This document shows, in pieces, positions 1 through 7,980 of a DNA stretch of 36,586 nucleotides. The stretch is from NCBI GenBank assembly GCA_949743955.1, contig CATJVQ010000015.1:1-36586 (forward strand), read 5' to 3'. Position numbers and translations under genes: made by a program. The notes beneath the pieces are model-generated. The model was not told the DNA's origin. It made no database searches and was given only the letters and a program-made list of their open reading frames with translations. This stretch comes from an uncultured Oscillospiraceae bacterium (GTDB taxonomy: Bacteria > Bacillota > Clostridia > Oscillospirales > Ruminococcaceae). How positions within the stretch are numbered: the stretch's first letter is position 1; the number at the start of each line of letters is the position of its first letter.

Positions 1-14
1 CGTACGGCGGCTGT

Positions 15-383
15 TTATTTTGCGGGAATAATTTCGATCCAGTATCCATCCGGATCCGCGATGAAGTAGATCCCCATCGCCTCGTTTTCAAAGCAGATAC
101 ATCCCATCTGCTGATGCAGTCTATGGGCGGCGGAGAAATCGTCCACAGAGAGGGCGAGGTGAAACTCATTTTCCCCAAGCTGATAGGGTTCCTTACGATC
201 TCTCAGCCAGGTCAGCTCTATCTTGTGCGGAGTCTGCCCGTCGCCCAGGAACACCAGAATGAAGCTGCCGTCCGCAGCCTCCTTGCGGCGTACCTCGGTA
301 AGCCCCAGGGCCTCCCGATAAAATGTAAGACTGCGCTCCAAATCAAGAACATTAAAATTATTGTGATCAAACCAGAACTTCAA
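15..383 (-). CDS. VOC-family (glyoxalase/bleomycin-resistance fold) protein
   Basis: 122 residues, the normal length for a single-chain VOC protein made of two beta-alpha-beta-beta-beta modules. The opening His-Asn-Asn-Phe-Asn-Val stretch, the 'SLTFYREALGL' segment (about 18-28), the central 'HLALSVDD' (about 75-82) and the C-terminal 'FIADPDGYWIEII' (about 107-119) are typical of the lactoylglutathione lyase-like branch, in which His and Glu side chains bind a divalent metal. The substrate cannot be read from the sequence, so glyoxalase I is only one option. The start codon is TTG at 381-383, preceded by a GGGGGAG element. It is the last gene of a sirtuin-DUF1294-VOC run, 15 nt after the DUF1294 stop. 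Confidence 0.85.
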   Translation of the reverse strand: MKFWFDHNNFNVLDLERSLTFYREALGLTEVRRKEAADGSFILVFLGDGQTPHKIELTWLRDRKEPYQLGENEFHLALSVDDFSAAHRLHQQMGCICFENEAMGIYFIADPDGYWIEIIPAK

Positions 384-398
384 ATTTCTCCCCCATTC

Positions 399-674
399 CT
401 ATCTTCTCAGAAGATATCCGATGATGAACGCGGCGGAAACCTCCGCCAGAAAAATGAGCGGGACTCCCACCATAAACTTGCGGTGCCGGGTCTTGTGCCG
501 GAAAAGCAGGAAGGACAGATAGAGCCCCACGCTTCCACCCAAAACTGCCAGCAGAAACAGATGCTTTTCCGGAACCCGGCGCATCCCGCGGCGTTTGGAG
601 CAGAACTTATCGTAAGCGCTTGTAAAAAACGCGAGGAGGTTCACCAGCAGCAGATAGATGCAGAAATCCTTCAT
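399..674 (-). CDS. DUF1294 small membrane protein
   Basis: 91 residues, with a hydrophobic N-terminal segment (about 4-20), a basic stretch 'CSKRRGMRRVPEKHL' and two further hydrophobic segments (about 39-58 and 68-88). The 'RRVPEKHLFLLAVLGGSVG' region is the hallmark of the DUF1294 family, which is often found alone or fused to cold-shock domains. It is predicted to be an integral membrane protein; no enzymatic function is established for the family. Its ATG overlaps the TGA of the upstream sirtuin gene by 4 nt (ATGA), so the two are probably translationally coupled. Confidence 0.85.
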   Translation of the reverse strand: MKDFCIYLLLVNLLAFFTSAYDKFCSKRRGMRRVPEKHLFLLAVLGGSVGLYLSFLLFRHKTRHRKFMVGVPLIFLAEVSAAFIIGYLLRR

Positions 675-1393
675 AAGACCACAAGCCGCCCCAGAAGCTC
701 TCCAATGTTTCCCCGCAGGATGAGATCCGCCCGTGCGTCCGCCGACGTGGGCGTGCGGTTGATGAGAACCAGCCGGCTGCCGCGGTAATAGTCGATTAAC
801 CCCGCCGCCGGATAGACCGCAAGCGAGGTCCCGCCCACAATCAGCAGATCCGCTGTCGAAATAGCATCCACAGACCGGGTGATTGTCTGCGAATCAAGCG
901 ACTCCTCATACAGGACCACATCCGGTTTAATAGTACCGCCGCAGGGGCAGAGCGGAATGCCGTCTGATTCCAAGATAAACTGCGCGGAGAAGAATTTTCC
1001 GCACTGAAGACAGTGGTTGCGGTGGACGCTCCCATGCAGCTCCAGCACATTCTTGTTCCCCGCGAACTGATGCAGTCCGTCGATATTCTGTGTTACGACA
1101 GCCTGCAGCTTTCCCTTTTCCTCCAGCTCGGCCAGCTTCAGGTGCCCCACGTTCGGCTGGGCCGTCAGGCAGAGCATGCGCTCCCGGTAAAAGCGGAAGA
1201 ACACCTCCGGATGCCGGTGAAAAAAGGTTGCGGAAATGACCGTCTCCGGCGGATAATCGTACTCCTGGCGATAGAGCCCGTCCTCACTGCGGAAATCCGG
1301 GATCCCGCTCTCTGTGGACATCCCGGCCCCGCCGAAGAAGACGATCCTCTCGCTCTGGTCGACCATGGCCTGAAAACGGGAAAAATCATCCAT
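671..1393 (-). CDS. Sir2-family NAD-dependent protein deacylase (sirtuin)
   Basis: A 240-residue protein of bacterial CobB/SrtN type that removes acyl groups from lysines using NAD+. Visible motifs: the NAD-binding GAGMSTESGIPDFR (22-35), TQNIDGLH (101-108), the catalytic His in ELHG (His120), and a structural zinc site with Cys128, Cys131, Cys149 and Cys151. The second zinc pair is C-x-C rather than C-x2-C, a spacing I have seen in other Firmicutes sirtuins. The frame is open 20 codons further upstream, but the promoter -10 at 1413-1418 lies inside that stretch and GGAGG sits just before the ATG at 1391-1393, so the shorter start is used here. First gene of a three-gene operon with DUF1294 and VOC genes. 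Confidence 0.93.
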   Translation of the reverse strand: MDDFSRFQAMVDQSERIVFFGGAGMSTESGIPDFRSEDGLYRQEYDYPPETVISATFFHRHPEVFFRFYRERMLCLTAQPNVGHLKLAELEEKGKLQAVVTQNIDGLHQFAGNKNVLELHGSVHRNHCLQCGKFFSAQFILESDGIPLCPCGGTIKPDVVLYEESLDSQTITRSVDAISTADLLIVGGTSLAVYPAAGLIDYYRGSRLVLINRTPTSADARADLILRGNIGELLGRLVVL

Positions 1394-1412
1394 ACTGCTC
1401 GCCTCCGTCTCT

Positions 1413-1441
1413 ATTATACCGTCCTTTTTTCTGATAGACAA
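1413..1441 (-). promoter_or_regulatory. Sigma-A type promoter of the sirtuin operon
   Basis: On the minus strand TTGTCT (1436-1441) and a perfect TATAAT (1413-1418) are separated by 17 nt. The predicted start point is near 1406, only about 13 nt before the ATG, so the ribosome binding site begins almost at +1. Confidence 0.75.
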
Positions 1442-1506
1442 GGCGTTTCGCAAAATATTCCTCTTCCTTTATGTAATCCTCTAATGATAATTGTCATTTT
1501 TTATTT

Positions 1507-2292
1507 CTAGGCATTCGCTGCAAGACTGACGAGTTCCTTAATTTTATATCCAACATCTTCAGGGCAATGTGCATCAGACCAAGTAATGATTTTCACATGA
1601 TTCCTCTTCAATATTTTCAGCAGTTCTTCATCCATGCCAAGTGAAGCCGTTTCAGGACATCTTCTGGCGATCCCGCTGTTTTGATCTGCATACATATTCC
1701 CTTTTGAGAGCTCCTTAGCTAAATTCTCATAGTAGTCTGACAGCGAATACGTTGGTTTATGGCCGAATAATTTTATTGCATCCGGATGACCAATACCGTC
1801 AAATATTTTACTCTTTGCTAATGAAATAGAATCCTCAAAATATTGGCAGTATATTTTATCAACATCAACCCCCGCCCAATGCTCGACTTTGTGATCGAAA
1901 GCAAAATCATCAACAAAATGAATGCTTCCCAATAAAAAATCAAAACATTTGTTCTTTGTAAGTTCAGAAATAAAGCCTTCAAATTTTTTGAAATAACATA
2001 TTTCAAGGCCAAACTCGATTTTTACCGGAAACTGCTCGTTTCTAACTCGTTCGATAAGCTCCAAATAATCTGCAAGTTTATGCGCGCCTGCATTTCTGCG
2101 AAACCACGCTTCCACATACTCGCTATATGCGCACACAGAATCATACATTGGAATAAACTCTTCAAATCTATAACAATGCTCAAGCAGGCGTATTTCATCA
2201 ATCTCCATTTCAACTGCTTTACTCACAAATTGATTGATCCAATCCAGTGTGTATGCTCCTCGTTCAATATGAATATGTCCGTCTGTCATCAT
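1507..2292 (-). CDS. PHP-domain phosphatase, histidinol-phosphatase (HisJ/HisK)-like
   Basis: 261 residues with all metal-binding motifs of the PHP trinuclear-metal phosphoesterase fold: DGHIH near the N-terminus (His6, His8), LLEHC (about 36-40), the GLEICY glutamate, GSIHFVDDF, IGHPD and the C-terminal SDAHCPEDVG. The set, order and length match histidinol-phosphatase of the PHP class, which hydrolyses L-histidinol phosphate in histidine biosynthesis. No other his gene is nearby, so a different phosphoester substrate is possible. GGGAG precedes tandem ATG codons; the first is used here. The gene is far more AT-rich than most of the window (some 60-nt stretches are near 23% GC), which suggests acquisition by transfer. 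Confidence 0.85.
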   Translation of the reverse strand: MMTDGHIHIERGAYTLDWINQFVSKAVEMEIDEIRLLEHCYRFEEFIPMYDSVCAYSEYVEAWFRRNAGAHKLADYLELIERVRNEQFPVKIEFGLEICYFKKFEGFISELTKNKCFDFLLGSIHFVDDFAFDHKVEHWAGVDVDKIYCQYFEDSISLAKSKIFDGIGHPDAIKLFGHKPTYSLSDYYENLAKELSKGNMYADQNSGIARRCPETASLGMDEELLKILKRNHVKIITWSDAHCPEDVGYKIKELVSLAANA

Positions 2293-2379
2293 TTTCTCTC
2301 CCTGCTCAGATAAAAATAGAATTTTACTATTTTCATGATTGTTTCTATGGCTTTATATTCATCCTATCTCGAATTTCTA

Positions 2380-2715
2380 TCAATCCATTTTATCACTATA
2401 ATAATGATTTTCCTTTAACATATCCTTTATTGATTTAAAATTGCATTCACAAAGTTTTTCACACAGAGACAGGACTTCATTATTTTTATAATTTTTAACA
2501 TCATATCTTCTTAACCCATCCTCAAGATGGAATAAAAAGACGACACCGTCATCTGAAAGATATTCATTCCAATAACCCAACTTTAAATATTGACTTATAA
2601 ACTGTTCCCATTCACTGACTTTTTCCTTTGAAAATGCAGCACCATAATTATCGCCAAACTGTTCAATTATAAAGCCATTGTCTTTTAAAGTATAAATTTT
2701 ATTATCTATCCCCAT
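2380..2715 (-). CDS. Small protein of unknown function
   Basis: 111 residues, acidic, with no signal peptide or membrane segment. I do not recognise a named domain. It has an amphipathic N-terminal half ('EQFGDNYGAAFSKEKVSEWE'), a central beta-rich 'GVVFLFHLEDGLRRYDV' segment and a C-terminal Lys/Asp-rich tail. Two cysteines lie close together in 'LCEKLCEC'. The Shine-Dalgarno sequence in front of the ATG is poor, but a good promoter lies about 50 nt upstream. Like the PHP gene after it, the coding sequence is strongly AT-rich, so both probably belong to the same foreign segment. Confidence 0.7.
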   Translation of the reverse strand: MGIDNKIYTLKDNGFIIEQFGDNYGAAFSKEKVSEWEQFISQYLKLGYWNEYLSDDGVVFLFHLEDGLRRYDVKNYKNNEVLSLCEKLCECNFKSIKDMLKENHYYSDKMD

Positions 2716-2763
2716 AACATAAGAATAACATACTATCCCCCCAAATTAAAATTTATCAGTTTT

Positions 2764-2791
2764 ATTATATCACAGTCAATTTACCGTTCAA
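2764..2791 (-). promoter_or_regulatory. Promoter of the unknown AT-rich gene
   Basis: On the minus strand TTGAAC (2786-2791) and TATAAT (2764-2769) are spaced by 16 nt, about 50 nt upstream of the ATG at 2715. Confidence 0.6.
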
Positions 2792-2847
2792 CATCCTACT
2801 TGTGAATTTCCCGAACTGTATGGTTATCAACATGAAAAGTGAAAAAG

Positions 2848-2894
2848 GAATATTCCGTCTGACCGGCATGAGAAGCTGGACAGACGGAATATTC
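2848..2894 (-). terminator. Terminator after the lipoprotein gene, long hairpin
   Basis: A perfect 14-bp inverted repeat (2848-2861 with 2881-2894) continues past one mismatch into a 5-bp inner stem with one G-U pair (2863-2867 with 2875-2879) and a 7-nt loop. On the minus strand it is followed by a T-rich run, and it starts 13 nt after the lipoprotein stop codon. Confidence 0.8.
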
Positions 2895-2906
2895 GCTGTT
2901 TTTCTG

Positions 2907-3602
2907 TTACTTCGCGGGAACGCCGGACAGTCCAAACTGCTCTGTCAACATGCCCATACCGCCGAGCATCCCGCCGAAAAGGGCGTCCGCTGTCTGGGCG
3001 TCCAGATTCAGCTTCCAGGAGTCTCCATCCCGCAGGAGCTCGACCTCGGTCTCTTTTGTGACCGTATCTCCGCCGGCGCCCTCCAGAGCGTCCGCCAGCT
3101 TTTCCGAAAAGAAGGCCGCCGTTTCCGCTTGTGTCGCCTGCGGATTCTGCGCGGTCCAGAACAGAAGCTCCGGCAAAAGGGATGTGATCACGCCGGAAAA
3201 ATCACGGTTTGTTATCCGAGCCTTCACATACGCTTTGTCCCCTTCCACACGTGCTTCCCCAATGGTACAGGAGAGGTCCCGGATGATGAGGGCCGCGCTC
3301 TGACGGGTATCGTCGGTGATCAGGGAGGAGACCTTGTCCATCCCTGCGATATACTGTTCCATCTTTTCCACGTCGAGCGCCTTAAACGCGTCGAACGCCA
3401 GCCCGGCCACGCTCTCCGGATCCGGCGGCGGGGGCGCTTCGCTCGAGGACTCCCTTTCCCTCTCGGGCGGCGCTGCCTCGGACGACGCCGAACTCGTTTC
3501 CGGTTCCTCCTGCGGCGGTTTCTTTACCCGGCCGCACCCGAAAAAGACGGAGAGGATGAGGACGGCGACAGCCAGCAATACCAGCAGACGTCTGCGGTTC
3601 AC
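2907..3602 (-). CDS. Predicted lipoprotein of unknown function
   Basis: 231 residues. A basic N-terminus and a hydrophobic run end in FFGC (Cys23), a lipobox with Phe at -3 instead of the usual Leu, so lipid anchoring is likely but not certain. A Pro/Glu/Ser-rich linker (about 25-65) leads to a folded domain with a 'FDAFKALDVEKMEQYI' helix and paired beta-strands ('KAYVKARITNRDFSG', 'SWKLNLD'). This resembles the NTF2-like folds of many Firmicutes lipoproteins, but I cannot name the family. The frame also offers a GTG at 3612-3614, but the AAAGGAG element touches that codon. The GTG at 3600-3602, 11 nt after it, is the better start. Divergent from the glycosyltransferase gene. Confidence 0.75.
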   Translation of the reverse strand: MNRRRLLVLLAVAVLILSVFFGCGRVKKPPQEEPETSSASSEAAPPERERESSSEAPPPPDPESVAGLAFDAFKALDVEKMEQYIAGMDKVSSLITDDTRQSAALIIRDLSCTIGEARVEGDKAYVKARITNRDFSGVITSLLPELLFWTAQNPQATQAETAAFFSEKLADALEGAGGDTVTKETEVELLRDGDSWKLNLDAQTADALFGGMLGGMGMLTEQFGLSGVPAK

Positions 3603-3635
3603 GAAACGGATCACTCCTTTATCAAGTTTATATTT

Positions 3636-3664
3636 ATTATATCACAAGAGAGCTCCCGGCACAA
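3636..3664 (-). promoter_or_regulatory. Promoter of the lipoprotein gene (extended -10)
   Basis: Minus-strand TATAAT (3636-3641) is preceded by TGA, giving an extended -10 (TGnTATAAT). A weak -35, TTGTGC (3659-3664), is 17 nt away. Confidence 0.65.
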
Positions 3665-3764
3665 AAAAATTTACTGGAAATTTGTCTTCTGGAAAGATCA
3701 GGGGAATGGTTTCCTGTACCTCCGCGTATACCTGAAAAAGGGATTTCAGGAAGGAGTGGTAGGC

Positions 3765-4844
3765 TTGCACGTCTGTGTTTATGCCATTTGTAAAAATGAG
3801 GTGCAGTTTGCCTCCCGATGGGTTCAGTCCATGTCGGAGGCGGACACCATCGTTGTGCTGGACACCGGCTCCACGGACGGCACAGCCGAAAAGCTGCGTG
3901 CACTGGGCGCACAGGTGACGGAGGAGGAGATCCGCCCCTGGCGGTTTGACACGGCGCGGAACCGTTCGATGGAGCTGATACCACCGGAAGCGGACATCTG
4001 TGTGTGCACCGATCTGGACGAGGTATTCGACCCCGGATGGCGCGCTCTCATTGAAGAAGCCTGGACAGGCGGCGTCCACCGCCTGTCCTACCGGTACGCC
4101 TGGAGCGTCAACGAGGACGGCAGCGAAGGCGTCGTGTTCTGGACGGATAAAATCCACGCGAACCGCCTCTTCTGCTGGACACATCCTGTCCATGAGGTGC
4201 TCACCTATATCGGAGAGGGTGTCTGTGCGGCCAAGAATGTCCCAGGCGTCCGGCTGAGGCATCTGCCGGATCCCGGCAAATCCCGGGCGCAGTATCTGCC
4301 GCTGCTGGAGCTGTCCGTAAAGGAGGACCCTGACGACGACCGAAATATGCACTATCTGGGCCGCGAGTACCTCTACCGCGAGCGCTTCGATGACTGCATC
4401 CGCACGCTACATCATCATTTACAGATGCCGCGCGCCTCCTGGGCCGATGAACGCGCAGCTTCTATGCGCTATATCGCCCGAGCCTATCAGGGAAAAAATG
4501 ACGAGGAGGAAGCACAGCGCTGGCTGCTCCGCGCCATTGCCGAGGCCCCGCACCTGCGCGAGGGGTGGGTGGAGATGGCCGGCCTCCTCTGCCAGAAAAA
4601 GGAGTGGGAGGGCGCGGCCTATTTCGCGGATCATGCCCGCCGGATTACATCCCGGCCGATGAGCTATATCAGCGAGGCGCAGGCGTGGGGCAGCCAGCCT
4701 TACGATATCGGCGCTGTTGCCGCCTACTGGCTCGGGCAGTATGACCGGGCGCTGGAGCTTATCGACCGGGCGCTGGAGTACAGTCCGCTCGATATGCGGC
4801 TTCAGGAAAATCGGAAGTGGATTCTGCAAAAACTGTCCACATAA
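3765..4844 (+). CDS. Family 2 glycosyltransferase with C-terminal TPR-like repeats
   Basis: 359 residues. The N-terminal GT-A domain has the nucleotide-sugar loop DTGSTDGT (33-40) and a DxD-type metal motif, CTDLDEVFD, around Asp83-Asp85. The second half is helical with degenerate tetratricopeptide-like repeats (about 195-355; 'YLGREYLYRERFDDCI', 'YWLGQYDRALELIDRALEY'). This architecture matches clostridial and SPBc2-type glycosyltransferases that act on protein or cell-surface acceptors in the cytoplasm; donor and acceptor are unknown. The frame is open far upstream, but that part runs antisense through the lipoprotein gene. AAGGAG at 3751-3756 lies 8 nt before a TTG at 3765, which is taken as the start. 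A GTG at 3756 is too close to this element. Confidence 0.88.
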   Translation: MHVCVYAICKNEVQFASRWVQSMSEADTIVVLDTGSTDGTAEKLRALGAQVTEEEIRPWRFDTARNRSMELIPPEADICVCTDLDEVFDPGWRALIEEAWTGGVHRLSYRYAWSVNEDGSEGVVFWTDKIHANRLFCWTHPVHEVLTYIGEGVCAAKNVPGVRLRHLPDPGKSRAQYLPLLELSVKEDPDDDRNMHYLGREYLYRERFDDCIRTLHHHLQMPRASWADERAASMRYIARAYQGKNDEEEAQRWLLRAIAEAPHLREGWVEMAGLLCQKKEWEGAAYFADHARRITSRPMSYISEAQAWGSQPYDIGAVAAYWLGQYDRALELIDRALEYSPLDMRLQENRKWILQKLST

Positions 4845-4850
4845 AAGCGT

Positions 4851-4874
4851 CCGTCCGGAAACATTTCCGGGCGG
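4851..4874 (+). terminator. Terminator after the glycosyltransferase gene
   Basis: An 11-position stem (4851-4861 with 4864-4874, one T-G wobble; the innermost A-T positions probably stay open as the loop) is followed by CTGTTT. It begins 6 nt after the stop codon. A second 7-bp inverted repeat at 4884-4890/4899-4905 overlaps the stop of the convergent TVP38 gene and may serve the other direction. Confidence 0.7.
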
Positions 4875-4901
4875 CTGTTTCCTGTGAATCGTACCGGGGA
4901 T

Positions 4902-5588
4902 TCACTCCGCCTTTTGACGCAGGAACCGGCGGTAAATCACAATGGAAAGAACGGAGAGTAGCACTGTCGAAAACAGGGAGGTGAGGAACTGCGGCGAACC
5001 CGGCTGACGGATAGCGTCCCCCATCAGGGTGACGGCCAGCATCGTCGGGGACAGGCCCAGAAGCGATCCGGAGAGGTACTTGATGTAGTTCGTCCGGGAC
5101 GCGCCGAGAAACAGGCTGACAAGATCCCCCGGCAAAAGATTGACAACGCGCAGAATGTAAGAGAGAAACCACTCATTATTCGAGCGGAAGCGCTCAAGCT
5201 TCTGCGCCTTTTTGTGTTTGGAGAGCAGCAGATTCACCCATTCCGTTCCGACAAAGCGGCCCACTCCATAGGGGACACTCACACAGATCACCAGTCCGGC
5301 CCAGTTGATTAAGATGGACAGCGGGAACGGAAAGGTGATCCCGGAGCTGATGTAAAGCACAATCAGCGGGAAAAACAGGGAGAGTGATTTGAGCGTATAC
5401 GCGCCGATAAAGCACAGAGCGGCGAGAAACAGATTCTCAGGGGTATAGTGCAGCACTTCCTCCACGGTCATTCTGCCGAAAACCTTCCCGATCAGCACAG
5501 CGATCAGAGAGAGCATCGCCAGCGGAAAAATTTTCAGCATAAGGGAGGCGATTCGTTGTCGTCGAGGCATGTTCATCAGAAAAGTCAC
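4902..5588 (-). CDS. TVP38/TMEM64 (DedA-like, VTT-domain) membrane protein
   Basis: About 228 residues with five or six hydrophobic segments and the VTT-domain pattern: a 'FPLIVLYISSGITFPFPLS' re-entrant-like segment, a central 'GVGRFVG' glycine motif, and the conserved 'RVVNLLPGDLVSLFLGASRTNY' region (about residues 145-166). VTT/DedA proteins are membrane proteins linked to lipid scrambling or transport. The start is uncertain: a GTG at 5586-5588 overlaps the upstream stop as GTGA and is chosen as a coupled start, but ATGs at 5576 and 5570 are possible. Last gene of a run with ftsH and the zinc-ribbon protein. Confidence 0.85.
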   Translation of the reverse strand: MTFLMNMPRRQRIASLMLKIFPLAMLSLIAVLIGKVFGRMTVEEVLHYTPENLFLAALCFIGAYTLKSLSLFFPLIVLYISSGITFPFPLSILINWAGLVICVSVPYGVGRFVGTEWVNLLLSKHKKAQKLERFRSNNEWFLSYILRVVNLLPGDLVSLFLGASRTNYIKYLSGSLLGLSPTMLAVTLMGDAIRQPGSPQFLTSLFSTVLLSVLSIVIYRRFLRQKAE

Positions 5589-5986
5589 GTCTTCTTTATG
5601 ATTTTGCGCCCGCATTTGGGGCACGTAATCTCAATTTTTCCCCGCCCTCTCGGGACACGCAGCTTCTGCCTGCATCCGGGGCAGCGGTAAAACCGGTAAT
5701 ACCTCCCCTCCTCCCGATGGCGCTTTATCCGATCCCCCCAGCTGATCACCGATTCCTTCACCGCCAGGAACGCTCGGTTCTCCGCGCTGCGCTTGACCGA
5801 GTTGCGGGAAAGCATCCGGAACAGCCCCCATAGTGCCGGGACAAGCGACAGCCAGCGGATCAGCATCACATTGGTGATCTGCCCCGTCATCGCCAAAAGG
5901 AGGAAAAGGACAAGCAGCGCGACGCCCAAAGCATCGCCGCCATAGCGGCCGATCATCAGATTCTGAAACCATTCCCTCATCGTCAT
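5585..5986 (-). CDS. Membrane protein with C-terminal zinc ribbon, unknown function
   Basis: 133 residues: two hydrophobic segments (about 19-34 and 38-58), a basic linker, then a four-cysteine zinc ribbon (Cys102, Cys105, Cys122, Cys125; 'CPGC' and 'CPKCGRKI'). The ribbon most likely faces the cytoplasm given the basic residues around it. I know no function for this protein. Its ATG overlaps the ftsH stop as ATGA and its own stop overlaps the next start, so it is probably co-translated with ftsH and the TVP38-like gene. Confidence 0.8.
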   Translation of the reverse strand: MTMREWFQNLMIGRYGGDALGVALLVLFLLLAMTGQITNVMLIRWLSLVPALWGLFRMLSRNSVKRSAENRAFLAVKESVISWGDRIKRHREEGRYYRFYRCPGCRQKLRVPRGRGKIEITCPKCGRKIIKKT

Positions 5987-7821
5987 GCTTCCGGTTCCCT
6001 CTTTCCTAAAATCTCCATAAATTCTTCCCCTGTGATTGTTTCCTTCTTTAAGAGGAATCGGGCCAGCTCGTGCAGCTTCGCCTCGTTTTCACGCAGGATT
6101 CCGGCGGCCTTTTCATGCGCTTCCCGGATAACCGAAAGGACCTCCCTGTCAACCTGCGCGGCTGTCTCTGCAGAACAGGCCAGCGCGGTGTCTCCGCCCA
6201 GATACTGATTGGAAACGGTCTCCAGCGCCATCATGTCGAAGTTTTCGCTCATGCCGTACCGTGTCACCATGGAGCGGGCCAGCTTCGTGGCCTGCTCGAT
6301 ATCGTTCGCCGCTCCCGACGTCACGGACCCGAAGATGAGCTCCTCCGCCGCACGTCCGCCGGTCAGCGTGGCGATCTTGTTGAAAGCCTCGCCGCGGCTG
6401 AGCAGGACATGCTCCCCCTCCTCGACCTGCATCGTATACCCCAGCGCGCCGGACGTGCGCGGGATGATCGTAATCTTGTGCACCGGGGCCGATTCCGTCT
6501 GCCGGGCGGCGACAAGCGCGTGACCGATCTCGTGATAGGCGATGATCTCCTTCTCCTTCTGGGAAATCACCGCGCCTTTGCGCTGGTATCCGGCGATAAC
6601 CACCTCGACGCTCTCCTCCAGATCGCTCTGCGACACCCTGTCGCGTCCGCAGCGCACGGCCCGCAGCGCCCCCTCATTGACGATGTTGGCCAGCTCAGCG
6701 CCGGAAGCGCCCGCAGTCGCCCGGGCGATGGCGTTATAGTCAATATTGTCCTCGGTCACGACATTTCTGGCATGCACACGCAGGATAGCCTCCCGCCCGG
6801 AGAGATCCGGCAGCTCGACAGGGACACGCCTGTCAAAACGCCCCGGACGCAGCAGAGCCGGATCGAGCGAATCAGGGCGGTTGGTCGCGGCCAGAATAAC
6901 GACCCCCTTCCTGCCGTCAAAGCCGTCCATCTCCGTGAGGAGCTGGTTGAGCGTCTGCTCGCGTTCATCGTTTCCGCCGCCCATGACGCCGCCGTCCCGC
7001 TTCTTGCCGATGGTGTCGATCTCATCAATAAACACGATGCAGGGGGCCTTATCCTGCGCCTGCTTAAACAGATCGCGCACCTTGGCCGCGCCCATGCCGA
7101 CGAACATCTCAACAAATTCGCTGCCGGAAATCGAGAAGAACGGGACCTGCGCCTCCCCCGCGACTGCCTTGGCCAGCAACGTTTTGCCCGTTCCGGGCGG
7201 GCCGACAAGCAGAGCGCCCTTGGGCATATTGGCACCGATCTGCGTATACTTCTGCGGATTATGCAGAAAATCAACGATCTCGGAAAGAGACTCCTTTGCC
7301 TCATCCTCTCCTGCGACATCGGCAAAGGTCATCCCTGTCTGCGCCTGCACATAAATTTTGGCGTTGGCCTTGCCGAACTGCATGGCATTGCCGCCCATCC
7401 GTTTTTGCAGCTGGCGGGCCATCATCTGGCCGAGCAGCAGGAACAGGACGATCGGCAGTATCCAGGTGAGCAGAAACATGAGCAGCGGAGAGTTCTGCCT
7501 GGGGATGACCTTGCCGAACTCGACCTCCGGCCGAGCGAGCAGACGCTCGGAGAGCTGATCGTCGTTTTCCATGCGGCCGGTCGTGTAGACGCCCTCTCTG
7601 TCTGTCTCGTTTTTCGCAAGGAAAGTAATCTGCGTATCGCTGGTCTCCACCTGCGTTACGCGCCCCTCCTCCAGCCATCCAACAAATGTGTTATAGGAGA
7701 CCTCCTGTATCTGCGCGCGCATCATAGCCGGAACCAGAAGCGAATTGAGCAGGAACAGTATAATGAGTACAATCACATAATAGAAAATAATCGGTTTTTT
7801 GGGGGTCTTTTTTTCTTCCAT
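5983..7821 (-). CDS. ftsH: ATP-dependent zinc metalloprotease FtsH
   Basis: 612 residues. Membrane-anchored AAA+ protease that pulls damaged or regulatory membrane proteins into a zinc-dependent proteolytic chamber. Order of domains: TM1 (about 11-33), an extracytoplasmic domain, TM2 (about 113-130), the AAA module with Walker A GPPGTGKT (207-214), Walker B IVFIDEID (262-269) and the SRH 'RPGRFDRRV', then the M41 peptidase with HEIGH (430-434) and the third ligand Asp near 507 in 'GAANDIEQA'. All catalytic residues are present. The frame is open 32 codons further upstream, but a TTGACA/CATAAT promoter lies inside that part, and GAGGAT precedes the ATG at 7819-7821. Coupled to the zinc-ribbon gene by ATGA. 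Confidence 0.97.
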   Translation of the reverse strand: MEEKKTPKKPIIFYYVIVLIILFLLNSLLVPAMMRAQIQEVSYNTFVGWLEEGRVTQVETSDTQITFLAKNETDREGVYTTGRMENDDQLSERLLARPEVEFGKVIPRQNSPLLMFLLTWILPIVLFLLLGQMMARQLQKRMGGNAMQFGKANAKIYVQAQTGMTFADVAGEDEAKESLSEIVDFLHNPQKYTQIGANMPKGALLVGPPGTGKTLLAKAVAGEAQVPFFSISGSEFVEMFVGMGAAKVRDLFKQAQDKAPCIVFIDEIDTIGKKRDGGVMGGGNDEREQTLNQLLTEMDGFDGRKGVVILAATNRPDSLDPALLRPGRFDRRVPVELPDLSGREAILRVHARNVVTEDNIDYNAIARATAGASGAELANIVNEGALRAVRCGRDRVSQSDLEESVEVVIAGYQRKGAVISQKEKEIIAYHEIGHALVAARQTESAPVHKITIIPRTSGALGYTMQVEEGEHVLLSRGEAFNKIATLTGGRAAEELIFGSVTSGAANDIEQATKLARSMVTRYGMSENFDMMALETVSNQYLGGDTALACSAETAAQVDREVLSVIREAHEKAAGILRENEAKLHELARFLLKKETITGEEFMEILGKREPEA

Positions 7822-7860
7822 ATCCTCTTTCCTTCCATTATTGAACCATTTTCTACTTCT

Positions 7861-7889
7861 ATTATGTTTCTCTGTTTTCTCTTTGTCAA
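7861..7889 (-). promoter_or_regulatory. Promoter of ftsH
   Basis: Minus-strand TTGACA (7884-7889), 17-nt spacer, CATAAT (7861-7866). The predicted start point near 7854 leaves a leader of about 33 nt and fixes the FtsH start at 7821. Confidence 0.8.
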
Positions 7890-7948
7890 GGCGCCTCGCA
7901 AATTGTTTATAAATCACACTGATTGTTCACAATTTCCCGGGGAAATAA

Positions 7949-7974
7949 TGTCCCGGCCACTATCGGCCGGGACA
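7949..7974 (-). terminator. Terminator after the ABC exporter genes
   Basis: A perfect 10-bp GC-rich stem (7949-7958 with 7965-7974) with a 6-nt loop, just after the stop of the second exporter gene. The following minus-strand sequence is ATTATTTCC, a weak T-tract. Confidence 0.75.
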
Positions 7975-7980
7975 GGTCTT

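Noticed and set aside
1483-1498. AATGATAATTGTCATT resembling a Fur box
   Set aside because: Only one half matches the Fur 7-1-7 pattern, it lies behind the sirtuin promoter at the 3' end of the PHP gene, and no iron gene is near. A weak hairpin at most.
2802-3764. Open frame upstream of the glycosyltransferase that would give a 680-residue protein
   Set aside because: It runs antisense through the lipoprotein gene and its terminator hairpin, shows no protein-like composition, and a Shine-Dalgarno plus TTG start at 3765 fits the glycosyltransferase domain exactly.
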